From Bacteroidota bacterium (GTDB taxonomy: Bacteria; Bacteroidota; Bacteroidia; B-17B0; Aurantibacillaceae), in the NCBI GenBank assembly GCA_025362395.1, contig JANYGK010000022.1, positions 1 to 62,109 of the forward strand: a DNA stretch of 62,109 bases. Reading direction: 5' to 3'. Position 1 is the first letter of the stretch, and each line of letters starts with the position of its first letter. The notes beneath the pieces were generated by a model. That model was not told the DNA's origin. It searched no databases and was given only the letters and a program-made list of their open reading frames with translations. Shown in pieces: positions 53,404 to 62,109 of the stretch. Position numbers and translations under genes: made by a program.

Positions 53404-54999
53404 ATGATTAAACCCCTTAAATATCATTTAGTAGCTTTGGTTGTGCTTCAGGTTGCCTTATGCTTTTTATACGGCTATCACAAAGTATATAACAAACGTC
53501 CTTTCTCTATACATCAATGGCGCCAGACAGACTGTGCCTCCTTCACCAAAAACTATTATGAAGAAGGGATGCATTTTCTGCAACCTGAAATCCATTGGCA
53601 GGGAAACATGAAAGGGAAAACCGTAAGTGAATTTCCTTTAATAAATTATACAGTAGCCTGCTTATGGAAAGTATTTGGAGAGCATGAATACCTTTATCGA
53701 TTCACGGTATTAACTATTTATATAGTTGCCTTACTGTTTCTATTTGTAATGATTTACAGTACCTCCGGCTCATTCGTTTATAGTTACTTTGCTACCTGTA
53801 TTATAACAACGTCGCCCGTATTGGCCTATTACTCTTTTAGTTTTTTAGCGGATGTCCCCGCATTATCATTTGCTGTTATTTCTCTTTCCCTGTTTTTTAT
53901 TTTCTTAAAAAGCAAGAATCAAAAACAGTTTATCTTTTCTGTATTATTTGCCACGTTGGCTATATTATTAAAAGCAAGCTCTGCTACAGTGCTTGGTATT
54001 ATAGGAATTATTTCAATAGTCGGTTTATCGGGTTTTTCAGAAAAATTATCTGTTCAGGGAAAATTGTTTACCGGTAAATTAATTCCTCTTATGAGTTTTT
54101 TAGCATCAGGCAGTATCATCTGCGGCTGGTATTATTTCGCATATTCATATAATAACGAAAACAGTAACGGCGTATTTTTAATGGAAACATTGCCTATTTG
54201 GAAAATGGATGATAAAGTTATTGAAACCTCCAGGTTGCTTTACAGCGATCAGCTGGCAATGTGCTTTAATAAAGGAGTATGGTTTTTTATAACACTTGTA
54301 ACCGGGTGGCTCTTATTAAATATAAGCCGGTTAAAGGGATACCTTAAAATTGCATTAGTACTTTCCCTGCTGTCTTTTTTTTCGTTTCTAATTTTGTTTT
54401 TTCAGGTGTTTAATGTGCACGATTATTATCTGATTAATACGATGACCCTGCCCATTATTATATTAGTTTGTTTAGGTGCTTATTTGAAGACTGTATCTTT
54501 CAATTTTTTTAATACTAAATTGATTATTTTATGTACTTGTATCTTTGCCTTCAATGCATTGTACTGCGGGTCTATTACACGATTAAGAAATAGCAGTGAA
54601 GACAGTCTGAATAAAATTTATCCATTTATAAGTAATACTGAAAAAAATAATTTTGATAATATTCACCGTGATTACAGCCACTCCATACAGGCAGTTGAAA
54701 CCATTACTCCTTATTTAAGAAGTTTAGGAATTAAACGAACTGATAAAGTGATTAGTATTCCGGATCCAAGTTTTAATATTACCTTATATTTAATGGATCA
54801 GAAAGGGTTTACGGCAACAGGAGAGGCTTTACAGGCAGACTCAACAAAAATAAATGAATATATAAATTCAGGTGCAAAATATGTAGTCTTAAATGATACG
54901 CATTTACTCCATACCACTTGCCTTGCCCGGTTAAACATGTCGGCTGTCGGCCAATATAAAAATATATGTATTTATAAATTAACGGGTAAACAACCATAA
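53404..54999 (+). CDS. GT-C/PMT-like membrane glycosyltransferase
   Basis: 531 residues with ~10 spans. After the first span 'SIHQWRQTDCASFTKNYYEE' carries the HQWRQ-x-D motif common in PMT_2/ArnT-type GT-C proteins, whose Asp binds the lipid-phosphate sugar. A further acidic/His segment, 'FQVFNVHDYYLINTMTLPII', is typical of these enzymes. The soluble C-terminal part (~430-531) is unassigned. It starts 16 bp after scoB and is followed by another multi-span gene 23 bp on. Confidence 0.75.
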   Translation: MIKPLKYHLVALVVLQVALCFLYGYHKVYNKRPFSIHQWRQTDCASFTKNYYEEGMHFLQPEIHWQGNMKGKTVSEFPLINYTVACLWKVFGEHEYLYRFTVLTIYIVALLFLFVMIYSTSGSFVYSYFATCIITTSPVLAYYSFSFLADVPALSFAVISLSLFFIFLKSKNQKQFIFSVLFATLAILLKASSATVLGIIGIISIVGLSGFSEKLSVQGKLFTGKLIPLMSFLASGSIICGWYYFAYSYNNENSNGVFLMETLPIWKMDDKVIETSRLLYSDQLAMCFNKGVWFFITLVTGWLLLNISRLKGYLKIALVLSLLSFFSFLILFFQVFNVHDYYLINTMTLPIIILVCLGAYLKTVSFNFFNTKLIILCTCIFAFNALYCGSITRLRNSSEDSLNKIYPFISNTEKNNFDNIHRDYSHSIQAVETITPYLRSLGIKRTDKVISIPDPSFNITLYLMDQKGFTATGEALQADSTKINEYINSGAKYVVLNDTHLLHTTCLARLNMSAVGQYKNICIYKLTGKQP

Positions 55000-55022
55000 T
55001 ATAAACAAGCGTTACTTCTAAA

Positions 55023-56432
55023 ATGGAATTACATCAAAATACGATAGGGGTTAAAGCATTAGTTTTAAAAAAACTGGGCACACCTACCGTATTTGTTATT
55101 TTACTAATGGTATTGTTTTCCTTATTTACATTTAAATATTGGCTTAACGGGGCCGATCCTTTTTTCCAAGGTGATGTCGATCAGTATTATTCCTATTTGG
55201 TGGCAGAATTTATTCACCACGATTTTTCTTTTCATTTTCCACACCATTATTGGCTTATAAAAGCGCCTAACGGCGACCTTGTACCAAAGGTAACCATGGG
55301 CATGGCCATCTTATATTTTCCATTTTTTATTATCGGTAATAATATAGCCTACGTTTTCGGTTATGATCCCTTAGGCTATAGCTCGCCGTTTGGGTGGTGT
55401 ATTCATTTTGGCACGTTTATTTATGTATTTACAGGGTTTTGGTATTTACGTAAAACACTCTTATTGTTTTTTTCTGAATGGGTTTCCGCCATCACTTTAT
55501 TTTTAATTTTATTTGCCACTAATTTATTTTTTTATACTTACAGAGAAGGAGAAATGACACACAGTTATTTATTCTTTTTGTTTTCTTTATTCCTTTATCA
55601 TACCGTTAAATGGCATTTCGTAAAAAAAATAAAACACTTTTATTATTTATCATTTATAGCCGGTTTTATAACTTTAATAAGACCTACAGAGATTTTGGTT
55701 TTACTTGTTCCGTTTTTTTACGGCATAGCAACATGGCCCGATTTTAAATTAAGAATCGCAGAATTACTCTCCCTAAAGTGGAAGCTTTTTTTATCGGTAT
55801 TATTATTTATGACGCCAATTATTCCCCAACTTATTTTTTGGAAAGAGCATACCGGCCGTTTTCTATTTTTCTCCTATGGAAGCGACGAGCATTTCTTTTT
55901 TAACGACCCTAAACTGTACAGCATATTATTTGGTTGGCACAAGGGTTGGTTTATTTATACGCCACTGGCACTGTTTATGATTGCCGGTTTAGTGTTAATG
56001 TTTTTTAAACGATACAAACTCGCTTTTCCTATCACTATTTATTTAATGCTTAATATTTATTTGATCAGCTGTTGGTGGGATTGGGGATTTGGCGGGGCTT
56101 TCGGCATGCGAGCCTTGGTACAATGTTTCGCGTTTTTATCTATTCCATTAGCTTATGTTATTAATTATGTATTTTCAATTAAAAAAAAGACACTAAAAAT
56201 TTCGGCTGTAGCGGCCTGTTTTTTATGTTTTGGGTTTTTCACATCAGTTAATGTGTTTCACATGTGGGCTGCGCGCAACTATGTGTTACATTGGGATGCT
56301 ATGAGTAAAGAATCGTATCAATTTATTTTTTTTAAAACAGGCTATTCGCAAACGGAAAGAAACTATCTGGAAACTTTATTTAAATATCCCGATTACGAGG
56401 CTATGAGAAAAGGAGAGAGAGATGAAAAGTAA
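55023..56432 (+). CDS. Multi-span membrane protein, possible GT-C-type glycosyltransferase
   Basis: 469 residues with ~11 spans. The first periplasmic loop contains 'FQGDVDQYYSYLVAEFIHHD', an acidic motif in the GT-C position, and 'LVPKVTMGMAILYFPFFIIG'. It closely resembles Bacteroidota proteins annotated only as hypothetical membrane proteins. Its last 11 bases overlap the start of the Dpm1-like GT2 gene, so the enzymes are translated together. A GT-C role is inferred from the neighbours and the acidic loop. Confidence 0.65.
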   Translation: MELHQNTIGVKALVLKKLGTPTVFVILLMVLFSLFTFKYWLNGADPFFQGDVDQYYSYLVAEFIHHDFSFHFPHHYWLIKAPNGDLVPKVTMGMAILYFPFFIIGNNIAYVFGYDPLGYSSPFGWCIHFGTFIYVFTGFWYLRKTLLLFFSEWVSAITLFLILFATNLFFYTYREGEMTHSYLFFLFSLFLYHTVKWHFVKKIKHFYYLSFIAGFITLIRPTEILVLLVPFFYGIATWPDFKLRIAELLSLKWKLFLSVLLFMTPIIPQLIFWKEHTGRFLFFSYGSDEHFFFNDPKLYSILFGWHKGWFIYTPLALFMIAGLVLMFFKRYKLAFPITIYLMLNIYLISCWWDWGFGGAFGMRALVQCFAFLSIPLAYVINYVFSIKKKTLKISAVAACFLCFGFFTSVNVFHMWAARNYVLHWDAMSKESYQFIFFKTGYSQTERNYLETLFKYPDYEAMRKGERDEK

Positions 56433-57162
56433 ACTAAAGGTTGCTTTGATAATTCCTTGTTTTAATGAAGAAGAATCCATCCCGGGCCTTTTTGCTGAAA
56501 TTAAAAACACGCGTTTTTCTGAACATGTAAGTGTTACACCGGTTTTTATTAATGACTGTTCTAAGGATAATTCAAAACAAATATTATTAAACCATACCAT
56601 TGAGTTTATTGATCTGCCTGTAAACCTTGGCATAGGCGGCGCCGTACAAACAGGCTTTAAATATGCGCTGCGAGAGGGTTATGATGTGGCCGTACAAATG
56701 GATGGAGATGGGCAACATCCGCCTTCTGAGCTGCAAAAAATATTGGATCTTATTATAAATAACGAAGCTGATGTCGTTATCGGCTCACGTTACTTAACGA
56801 AAGAAGGATTTCAATCCTCCTCGTTAAGACGCGCAGGCATTAATTATTTTAAATGGCTCAACAAAAAATTAGTCGGAGTAACTATATTCGACAGTACTTC
56901 CGGGTACAGGGCATTAAATAAAAAAGCGTTGAAAATAGTAGCTGATTACTATCCTGACGAGTATCCTGAACCGGAAGCCATTATTTTATATGCTTTACAT
57001 AATTTAAAAATTAAAGAAGTACCGGTTACCATGCGAGAAAGGCAAGGAGGGAGCTCTTCTATAAAGACTTATAAAACGGTTTACTATATGTTTAAAGTTA
57101 CTTTAGGAACAATCTTTTTGTATATTCGTTTAAAATTTAATGGAAAACGTTATACCTTATAG
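56422..57162 (+). CDS. Dpm1-like polyprenyl-phosphate glycosyltransferase (GT2)
   Basis: 246 residues, GT-A fold. Motifs: 'LIIPCFNEEESIPGLF', 'FINDCSKDNSKQIL', 'LGIGGAVQTGFKYA', the metal-binding DXD-type 'MDGDGQHPPSEL' and 'DVVIGSRYLTKEGF'. It likely moves a hexose from GDP- or UDP-sugar to polyprenyl phosphate on the cytosolic face, giving the donor for GT-C enzymes on the other face. It overlaps the gene before (11 bp) and the DUF2304 gene after (23 bp). Confidence 0.93.
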   Translation: MKSKLKVALIIPCFNEEESIPGLFAEIKNTRFSEHVSVTPVFINDCSKDNSKQILLNHTIEFIDLPVNLGIGGAVQTGFKYALREGYDVAVQMDGDGQHPPSELQKILDLIINNEADVVIGSRYLTKEGFQSSSLRRAGINYFKWLNKKLVGVTIFDSTSGYRALNKKALKIVADYYPDEYPEPEAIILYALHNLKIKEVPVTMRERQGGSSSIKTYKTVYYMFKVTLGTIFLYIRLKFNGKRYTL

Positions 57163-57523
57163 GCTTCAGATCATTGCCATCATTCTGGCATTGTGTTTTA
57201 TGTTTTTTATCTTCAGGTTAATTGCTAAAGGTAAATTAAGAGAAGAATATTCTTTTATATGGATCACCTGTACCGGTTTATTATTACTTTTTTCTTTCTG
57301 GAGGAACGGGTTGGATGTTATCGCGAAACTATTGGGTATATTTTATGCGCCGTCCCTTATATTTTTAGGCGCCATATTTGCCATTGTTATTTTTCTGGTA
57401 CATTTATCTGTTGTAAATTCCAAACAGCATACGCAAATTAAAGACCTGGCACAAGAGATGGCGATCTTAAAAAAGAAACTGGAAGAGAATGAAAAATTGT
57501 ATAGTAACGCTAAGATAGATTAG
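57140..57523 (+). CDS. DUF2304-family membrane protein
   Basis: 127 residues with three hydrophobic spans ('LQIIAIILALCFMFFIF', 'FIWITCTGLLLLFSFW', 'PSLIFLGAIFAIVIFLV') and a C-terminal coiled coil ('KDLAQEMAILKKKLEENEKL'). DUF2304 regularly accompanies Dpm1-type GT2 genes, as here, and may anchor the GT2 to the membrane or act as flippase helper (inference). The start overlaps the GT2 gene by 23 bp. Its end overlaps the convergent wecB by 14 bp. Confidence 0.9.
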   Translation: MENVIPYRLQIIAIILALCFMFFIFRLIAKGKLREEYSFIWITCTGLLLLFSFWRNGLDVIAKLLGIFYAPSLIFLGAIFAIVIFLVHLSVVNSKQHTQIKDLAQEMAILKKKLEENEKLYSNAKID

Positions 57524-58658
57524 CAAGCATTTCCTCACAAATAAATTCAGCCGCCTTTCCGTCTCCATAAAATTCGGGATATATTAAATTAGCATTTGAA
57601 GTTAATGCATTATATGCATCTAAAATTTTTTCTTCGTCTGCATCCGCAATTATGGCTGAGCCACACTCTACAAGCTCTATCCATTCAGTTTCCGCACGAA
57701 GTATGATACAGGGTTTTTTAAAATAAAAGGCTTCTTTTTGCACGCCGCCGCTATCCGTCATAACAATAGAACAGTTTTTTTCAAGAACAATCATTTCTAA
57801 AAATGATACAGGTTCTACCTGTTTAATATGTTTACTCGACAGAATAAGCTTATACAATTCTGCATTTAAATTTTGTTGCAAAAGCTTGGCAGTTCGCGGA
57901 TGCAGGGGCAATATAACGTCTATGGTATGCGCTTCGCTTATGCGATGTAATGTTTTAAATAAGGCGTTTAAACGTTTGGGTTCATCCGTATTATTGTTAC
58001 GATGAATAGTAGCCAGTATAAACTTATTTTTTGTGAGCCGGTGTTTTGTTAGGATGTCGCTTTTTTTTTCTGCAAGGCCTGAAAAATAAAGGCTGTTATC
58101 GTACATCACATCGCCGCTGCTGTAAATTTTTGGATGATCGGCAGTGTAAGGCTTGGTATTATTAATTTTAAAACCTTCATTCTGTAAATTAATATAGCCG
58201 GTTTTTGTTGGAGAAAACAGCAGTGTGGAAACATGATCGCATAGGATCCGGTTAATCTCTTCAGGCATAGCTTTATTAAAAGACCGGAGTCCCGCCTCAA
58301 TATGAATTACGGGAATGTGTAATTTACTTGCGGCAATAGCCCCTGCCAGTGTTGAGTTTGTGTCTCCGTATAAAATAATGCCGTTCGGCTCTTCGCTTAA
58401 TAAAATTTCCTCAATACCCGTAATCATGGCTGCTGTTTGCTTGCCATGTGTTCCGCTGCCCGCATTTAAATTATAATCGGGTTCAGGTATTCCCAGCTCC
58501 GTAAAAAATACGCGGCTCATGTTTTCATCATAATGCTGCCCGGTATGAACAATAATTTCCTTAATAGAAGTATTATAGTGATTTTTAATGGCCCTGCTGA
58601 GGGCTGCAGCTTTAATAATTTGTGGTCTTGCACCAATAACCGTAACTATCTTTATCAT
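57510..58658 (-). CDS. wecB: UDP-N-acetylglucosamine 2-epimerase (non-hydrolysing)
   Basis: 382 residues. Conserved elements: 'VIGARPQIIKAAALSRAIK', 'HTGQHYDENMSRVFF', 'YGDTNSTLAGAIAASKL', 'HIEAGLRSF' and 'MTDSGGVQKEAF', the last lining the UDP-sugar site. It converts UDP-GlcNAc to UDP-ManNAc for surface polysaccharide. The radC gene lies 11 bp upstream on the same strand, so the two are probably cotranscribed. It supplies a sugar precursor in a region rich in glycosyltransferases, though the pathway genes for ManNAcA are not seen. Confidence 0.96.
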   Translation of the reverse strand: MIKIVTVIGARPQIIKAAALSRAIKNHYNTSIKEIIVHTGQHYDENMSRVFFTELGIPEPDYNLNAGSGTHGKQTAAMITGIEEILLSEEPNGIILYGDTNSTLAGAIAASKLHIPVIHIEAGLRSFNKAMPEEINRILCDHVSTLLFSPTKTGYINLQNEGFKINNTKPYTADHPKIYSSGDVMYDNSLYFSGLAEKKSDILTKHRLTKNKFILATIHRNNNTDEPKRLNALFKTLHRISEAHTIDVILPLHPRTAKLLQQNLNAELYKLILSSKHIKQVEPVSFLEMIVLEKNCSIVMTDSGGVQKEAFYFKKPCIILRAETEWIELVECGSAIIADADEEKILDAYNALTSNANLIYPEFYGDGKAAEFICEEMLANLS

Positions 58659-58669
58659 TCTATTTAATA

Positions 58670-59395
58670 TTACATCAGGCCTTCGTCTGCCATGCTCATA
58701 TAACTACTGTCGCCAATAATAATATGATCCTGTAGGCTTACATCAATAAGCTTGGCCGCTTCTTTCACTTTTTTAGTTAATAAAATATCTTCGTGGCTGG
58801 GTTTTAAATTTCCGGAAGGGTGGTTATGCGACAGTATAATTCCGCTTGCCAAATATTCGATGGCCGGTTTCAAAATTAACCTTACATCAACCACAGTGCC
58901 GCTAATTCCGCCCCTGCTGATGCATTCTGTTCTTATAACAGAGTTTCGCCTGTTCATAAATATTACCCAAAATTCCTCATAAGGCAAATCCGTTAATTTC
59001 GATTTTAAAATATCGTATGCTTGTTTCGAAGAAATTATTTTTTGTTTTTCTTCCACTATTTTTTCTGTTCTCCTGCGTCCTATTTCTAAAGCAGCGGCAA
59101 TCGTTACAGCTTTAACCTCCCCAATTCCCTTAAACTTTTTTAAATCTGTAATCTGCAATTTGGCTAATTGATGAATAGAGTTTTGATTATCATTTAAAAT
59201 ACGTTGTGCCAGCTGTACGGCTGTTTCGTTTTTATTGCCCGATGTCAGTAATATAGCCAATAGCTCAGCATCTGAAAGGGCATGCCTCCCTTTGGCAATT
59301 AATTTTTCGCGGGGCCTGTCATCTTCTGCCCACGCTTTTATATTTAAATGCTTATATACTACCTCTTCCAATGTAGTGAATGTACTAAATTTCAT
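58670..59395 (-). CDS. radC: RadC/UPF0758 JAMM-domain protein
   Basis: 241 residues. The N-terminal helix-hairpin-helix part ('EDDRPREKLIAKGRHALSDA', 'KKFKGIGEVKAVTIAAALE') is followed by the MPN/JAMM motif 'SHNHPSGNLKPSHEDILLTK' with the H-x-H and Asp zinc ligands. The historical DNA-repair role is not supported for most RadC proteins. It is cotranscribed with wecB by position, and divergent from the M4 protease gene with 63 bp between starts. Confidence 0.96.
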   Translation of the reverse strand: MKFSTFTTLEEVVYKHLNIKAWAEDDRPREKLIAKGRHALSDAELLAILLTSGNKNETAVQLAQRILNDNQNSIHQLAKLQITDLKKFKGIGEVKAVTIAAALEIGRRRTEKIVEEKQKIISSKQAYDILKSKLTDLPYEEFWVIFMNRRNSVIRTECISRGGISGTVVDVRLILKPAIEYLASGIILSHNHPSGNLKPSHEDILLTKKVKEAAKLIDVSLQDHIIIGDSSYMSMADEGLM

Positions 59396-59458
59396 ACTAA
59401 AATCGCTTATAAGATATAAACTAAAAATTTATTAATATCTTTAATAAAAACTATAGCG

Positions 59459-62005
59459 ATGCGTAAACTATATTACACCCTTTCAGTATTTTCCTTATCC
59501 GGCATTTTATTTTCTCAAAAAGAGTTTGGTTCGGTTAACGGAATTAAGGTAGAATCCTATTCAAATATTACCAAGCTGCCTTTAATAGTATCCGTCAATG
59601 CGTCAAAAAACCTATCCATCGGTAAATTCCCGGATTGGCTTAAAAATGATTTTTGCCGGGATACTAACTGTTCATTTTCTTTTACAAAAAATGAGAAAGA
59701 CCCTTTGGGTATGATCCACAGCCGTTTTGTGCAGGATTATAAAGGCGTTAAGATCGAAAACTCTATGGTTATTGCGCATTGTAGCAATAATAGTGTAACC
59801 TCTTTTAACGGAGACTGGTTTACAAATATTTCTATTTCAAACAGTCATTCAATAACGGAGCAACAAGCTTTGCAGTTTGCTTTAAATAAAATAAAAGCAA
59901 CAAAGTATAAATGGGAAAATAAGGCCGAAGAAGCCCACATGAAAGAAGTTTTAAACGATCCTGCATTTACCTATACTCCTAAAGGCGAATTGGTTATTTT
60001 TCCTGTGATTAATACCAAACAAAAAACATTAAGTTTTTTATACGCATACAAGTTTAATATTTACGCAGAAAAACCATTATACAGGGCCAAAGTATATGTG
60101 GATGCAACAACAGGAAATATTATAAAAGAACAAAATTTAATTTGCACAGTTAATGCAACGGGTACCGCGGCTACAAAATACAGTGGGTCTCAAACCATTA
60201 CTATGGATAATGTTACTTCCAACTCATACCGTTTACGCGAAACCGGCCGTGGTAACGGTATTGAAACCTATAACTTAAATAACAGTATGTCTTACGCGAA
60301 TACTGATTTTACAAATACCTCAACCAATTGGACAAGCACGGGCTATAACCAAGTGGCAACAGATGCGCATTGGGGCGCTGAAAAAACATACGATTATTAT
60401 AATACTTCATTTAACAGGAATAGTTTGGATAATAACGGCTACAAGCTGTTAAGTTATGTGCATTATGATGTGAATTATGTAAATGCCTTTTGGGACGGGC
60501 AACGCATGACTTATGGCGATGGCAATCTTTCCATGGGCTATAAAGAAATGACGGGATTAGATGTTTGCGGCCACGAAATTACTCATGGTGTTGTACAGTT
60601 TACCGCTCAATTAAGCGGAGGAGAATCTGACGCCCTTAATGAAGGCTTTGCTGATATTTTTGGAACGTCGGTAGAATGGTTCGCTCGCCCGGCACAATGT
60701 AACTGGATAATGGGTAACGAGATTACAACAAGCAACATTGGATTAAGAGACCTTTCGAACCCTTCATCCTTAAACCAGCCCAATACGTATTTAGGTAATT
60801 TGTGGGATCCTAATAACGAGCCGCATCAAAATAACGGCCCTTGTATTTATTGGTTTTATTTATTGTCGGCCGGCGGAAGCGGAACAAATGACAATAATCA
60901 ATCTTACGCTGTGTCGGGCATTACCATGGCAAAAGCGTCTGCCATTGCTTATCGCGCGTTAAGTGTTTATATGACGCCGAGTACAGACTATACAAACGTT
61001 CGCTATTGTGCTATTCAGGCGGCAAAAGACCTGTACGGATCCTGTTCGAACGAAGTTATTCAAACAACCAATGCTTGGTATGCCGTTGGGGTAGGCTCGC
61101 AATATACGCCGGGGGCTATAGCGCCCGATTTTTCAGCCGATCAGGTAACAAGCTGCACAGTTCCTTCAACCATTAATTTTACTAACCAAACAAATAACGG
61201 TTCTTTCTTTACATGGTATTTTGGCGATGGTACTACAAGTACCGCAAACAATCCGGTACATACTTACGGCACTTCTGGAATTTATTCTGTAAAGCTTGTG
61301 GCTAACGGCTGCAGCAGCGGTAAAGACAGTATTTTAAAAACAAGTTATATTAATATAAATACAAGTAACCCCTGTGTTTACAGTATGCCGAACTCAGCGG
61401 TAAGTTATTCTTCCTGCACGGGAATATTGTATGACGATGGCGGGCCGGCGGCTAATTATAATGATAATACAACTAAACAGGTTACCATTATAGCGGCAAC
61501 CGGTAATGTTATATCGTTAACGTTTAATAGTTTTGATATGGAGCCGGGTTATGATTATGTATATATTTATAAAGGCACTACAACAAACGGGAGCCTTATC
61601 GGCACATACTCAGGCACCAATCTCCCAAATACTGGACAGGCTATTATGACCAATACAAATGTTGTAACCATTGTCCAATCTTCCGATCCGTATTTAAATT
61701 ATTCAGGATTTGAGATGCATTGGAACTGTACAACCTCTGCTATTGGCGTAGGAATAGCAACAGTGAATAACCCGGATGAAATATCTGTTTATCCTAACCC
61801 TGTAAATAATATGATTACACTGAATAATATTAATGGCGTTAAATTAATAGAAATTACTAATGCCTTGGGACAAACCGAGCAATCGGTCACGGTAAGCGAT
61901 TTAAGCACTGCCACCTTACTTACCGGAGATCTGGCAACTGGTATGTATATTATAAAATTGTATACTGATGAGGCTGTTATTACTAAAAAAATAATAAAAC
62001 AATAG
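59459..62005 (+). CDS. Secreted M4 (thermolysin-like) metalloprotease with PKD, CUB and T9SS type A sorting domain
   Basis: 848 residues. Signal peptide (1-19), FTP/PepSY-type propeptide (~30-230), M4 catalytic domain (~235-550), PKD (~556-640), CUB (~639-762), and T9SS type A sorting domain (~773-848, 'ISVYPNPVNNMITL'). Zinc ligands are His372 and His376 in 'GHEITHGVVQF' and Glu395 in 'NEGFADIFGTS', 19 residues downstream. The catalytic His is probably in 'EPHQNNGPCIYWFYLL'. It should be exported by Sec and T9SS and matured by propeptide removal. It is divergent from radC; a near-consensus TATCTTTA lies ahead of the ATG. Confidence 0.96.
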   Translation: MRKLYYTLSVFSLSGILFSQKEFGSVNGIKVESYSNITKLPLIVSVNASKNLSIGKFPDWLKNDFCRDTNCSFSFTKNEKDPLGMIHSRFVQDYKGVKIENSMVIAHCSNNSVTSFNGDWFTNISISNSHSITEQQALQFALNKIKATKYKWENKAEEAHMKEVLNDPAFTYTPKGELVIFPVINTKQKTLSFLYAYKFNIYAEKPLYRAKVYVDATTGNIIKEQNLICTVNATGTAATKYSGSQTITMDNVTSNSYRLRETGRGNGIETYNLNNSMSYANTDFTNTSTNWTSTGYNQVATDAHWGAEKTYDYYNTSFNRNSLDNNGYKLLSYVHYDVNYVNAFWDGQRMTYGDGNLSMGYKEMTGLDVCGHEITHGVVQFTAQLSGGESDALNEGFADIFGTSVEWFARPAQCNWIMGNEITTSNIGLRDLSNPSSLNQPNTYLGNLWDPNNEPHQNNGPCIYWFYLLSAGGSGTNDNNQSYAVSGITMAKASAIAYRALSVYMTPSTDYTNVRYCAIQAAKDLYGSCSNEVIQTTNAWYAVGVGSQYTPGAIAPDFSADQVTSCTVPSTINFTNQTNNGSFFTWYFGDGTTSTANNPVHTYGTSGIYSVKLVANGCSSGKDSILKTSYININTSNPCVYSMPNSAVSYSSCTGILYDDGGPAANYNDNTTKQVTIIAATGNVISLTFNSFDMEPGYDYVYIYKGTTTNGSLIGTYSGTNLPNTGQAIMTNTNVVTIVQSSDPYLNYSGFEMHWNCTTSAIGVGIATVNNPDEISVYPNPVNNMITLNNINGVKLIEITNALGQTEQSVTVSDLSTATLLTGDLATGMYIIKLYTDEAVITKKIIKQ

Positions 62006-62089
62006 CCGCTAAATACGATTAGTGTAAACATTAGTTTTAGTATTTTTGCGACCGTACTATAAGGCCAAATGCTAAAAGATTAGCGGCTA
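62003..62089. repeat. 10-bp perfect inverted repeat around the 3' end of the M4 gene
   Basis: TAGCCGCTAA (62003-62012) and TTAGCGGCTA (62080-62089) are exact reverse complements, separated by 67 bp. The left arm includes the M4 stop codon (62003-62005). It brackets a predicted outward promoter. Confidence 0.55.
62019..62048 (+). promoter_or_regulatory. Predicted promoter pointing out of the window
   Basis: TTAG (62019-62022), 18 bp, TATTTTTG (62041-62048): an exact TAnnTTTG with a near-consensus -33. The 61 bases that follow to the edge contain no start codon followed by an open frame; they include CGAGGACCTCG (62095-62105). The transcribed feature lies mostly beyond the window and may be an RNA gene or long leader. 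Confidence 0.4.
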
Positions 62090-62109
62090 CCCCATCGAGG
62101 ACCTCGCCT

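Noticed and set aside
1-62109. tRNA, rRNA, IS, prophage and toxin-antitoxin features
   Set aside because: Scanning of intergenic gaps found no cloverleaf-like sequences, transposase frames, integrase genes or paired small antitoxin genes. The HTH-Fic gene is a fusion protein and has no separate antitoxin neighbour.

Overview
The window is an AT-rich, gene-dense chromosomal segment from a member of the Bacteroidota. The evidence is taxon-typical: four secreted proteins with type IX secretion (T9SS) C-terminal sorting domains, two of type A-like 'YPNP' form plus two of the gliding-associated CHU_C (type B) form; an enlarged 1101-residue SecA; LytS-type kinases paired with LytTR regulators; a bacillithiol-linked YtxJ protein; and several intergenic matches to the Bacteroidota promoter (TTTG, 18-20 bp, TAnnTTTG). 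I saw no phage, IS, plasmid or CRISPR features and no tRNA or rRNA genes. A genus cannot be assigned from the sequence alone.

Layout. 1-3120 (+): tail of an aspartoacylase/AstE-like gene, a BamA-like outer-membrane protein, a structured RNA candidate ending in a strong terminator, and a stress-type FMN-binding protein. 3191-6496 (-): secA. 6744-10571 (+): a beta-propeller sensor kinase and its LytTR regulator. 10639-14730 (-): a large secreted metalloprotease with Ig-like repeats. 15223-16572 (+): PhoH. 16576-18075 (-): a lipoprotein, a broken PEGA-type gene and the YbaB/EbfC DNA-binding protein. 18158-23531: an RsmF-type rRNA methyltransferase (-), recX (+), hemW with a coupled unknown gene (-), and ung (-). 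23646-26863: a tiny Cys-rich lipoprotein with ytxJ (+), an OsmC protein (-), and an OMP-lipA-membrane protein run (+). 26945-31799: pdhB (-), an HTH-Fic protein (+), then etfB, etfA and a BFN-UVR protein (+). 31830-34749 (-): a sensor kinase, a DinB-like protein and pdxH. 34788-38520 (+): YqgE, then a LiaF-like protein, DUF4288, LytS and LytTR. 38567-47740 (-): a glycosyltransferase and two giant T9SS type-B surface proteins in tandem. 47911-57523 (+): a class A penicillin-binding protein, then membrane glycosyltransferases interleaved with the scoAB CoA-transferase genes, a Dpm1-like GT2 and DUF2304. 57510-59395 (-): wecB and radC. 59459-62005 (+): an M4 metalloprotease with PKD, CUB and T9SS domains. 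A probable outward promoter sits at the right edge.

How it fits together. The main theme is the cell envelope. SecA exports the precursors, T9SS signals send proteases and adhesin-like proteins to the surface, a PBP builds peptidoglycan, and a polyprenyl-phosphate-type sugar pathway (Dpm1-like GT2, DUF2304, GT-C membrane enzymes, WecB) probably decorates surface molecules. Two LytS/LytTR pairs and one further sensor kinase could couple the envelope state to transcription. A second theme is central and redox metabolism: lipoyl synthase, pyruvate dehydrogenase E1 beta, ETF, CoA transferase, OsmC and bacilliredoxin. The most notable unexplained signals are the structured RNA at 2459-2584, the interrupted PEGA gene at 16983-17672, the decayed T9SS tail at 14924-14990, and the unlisted 43-residue lipoprotein at 23646-23777.
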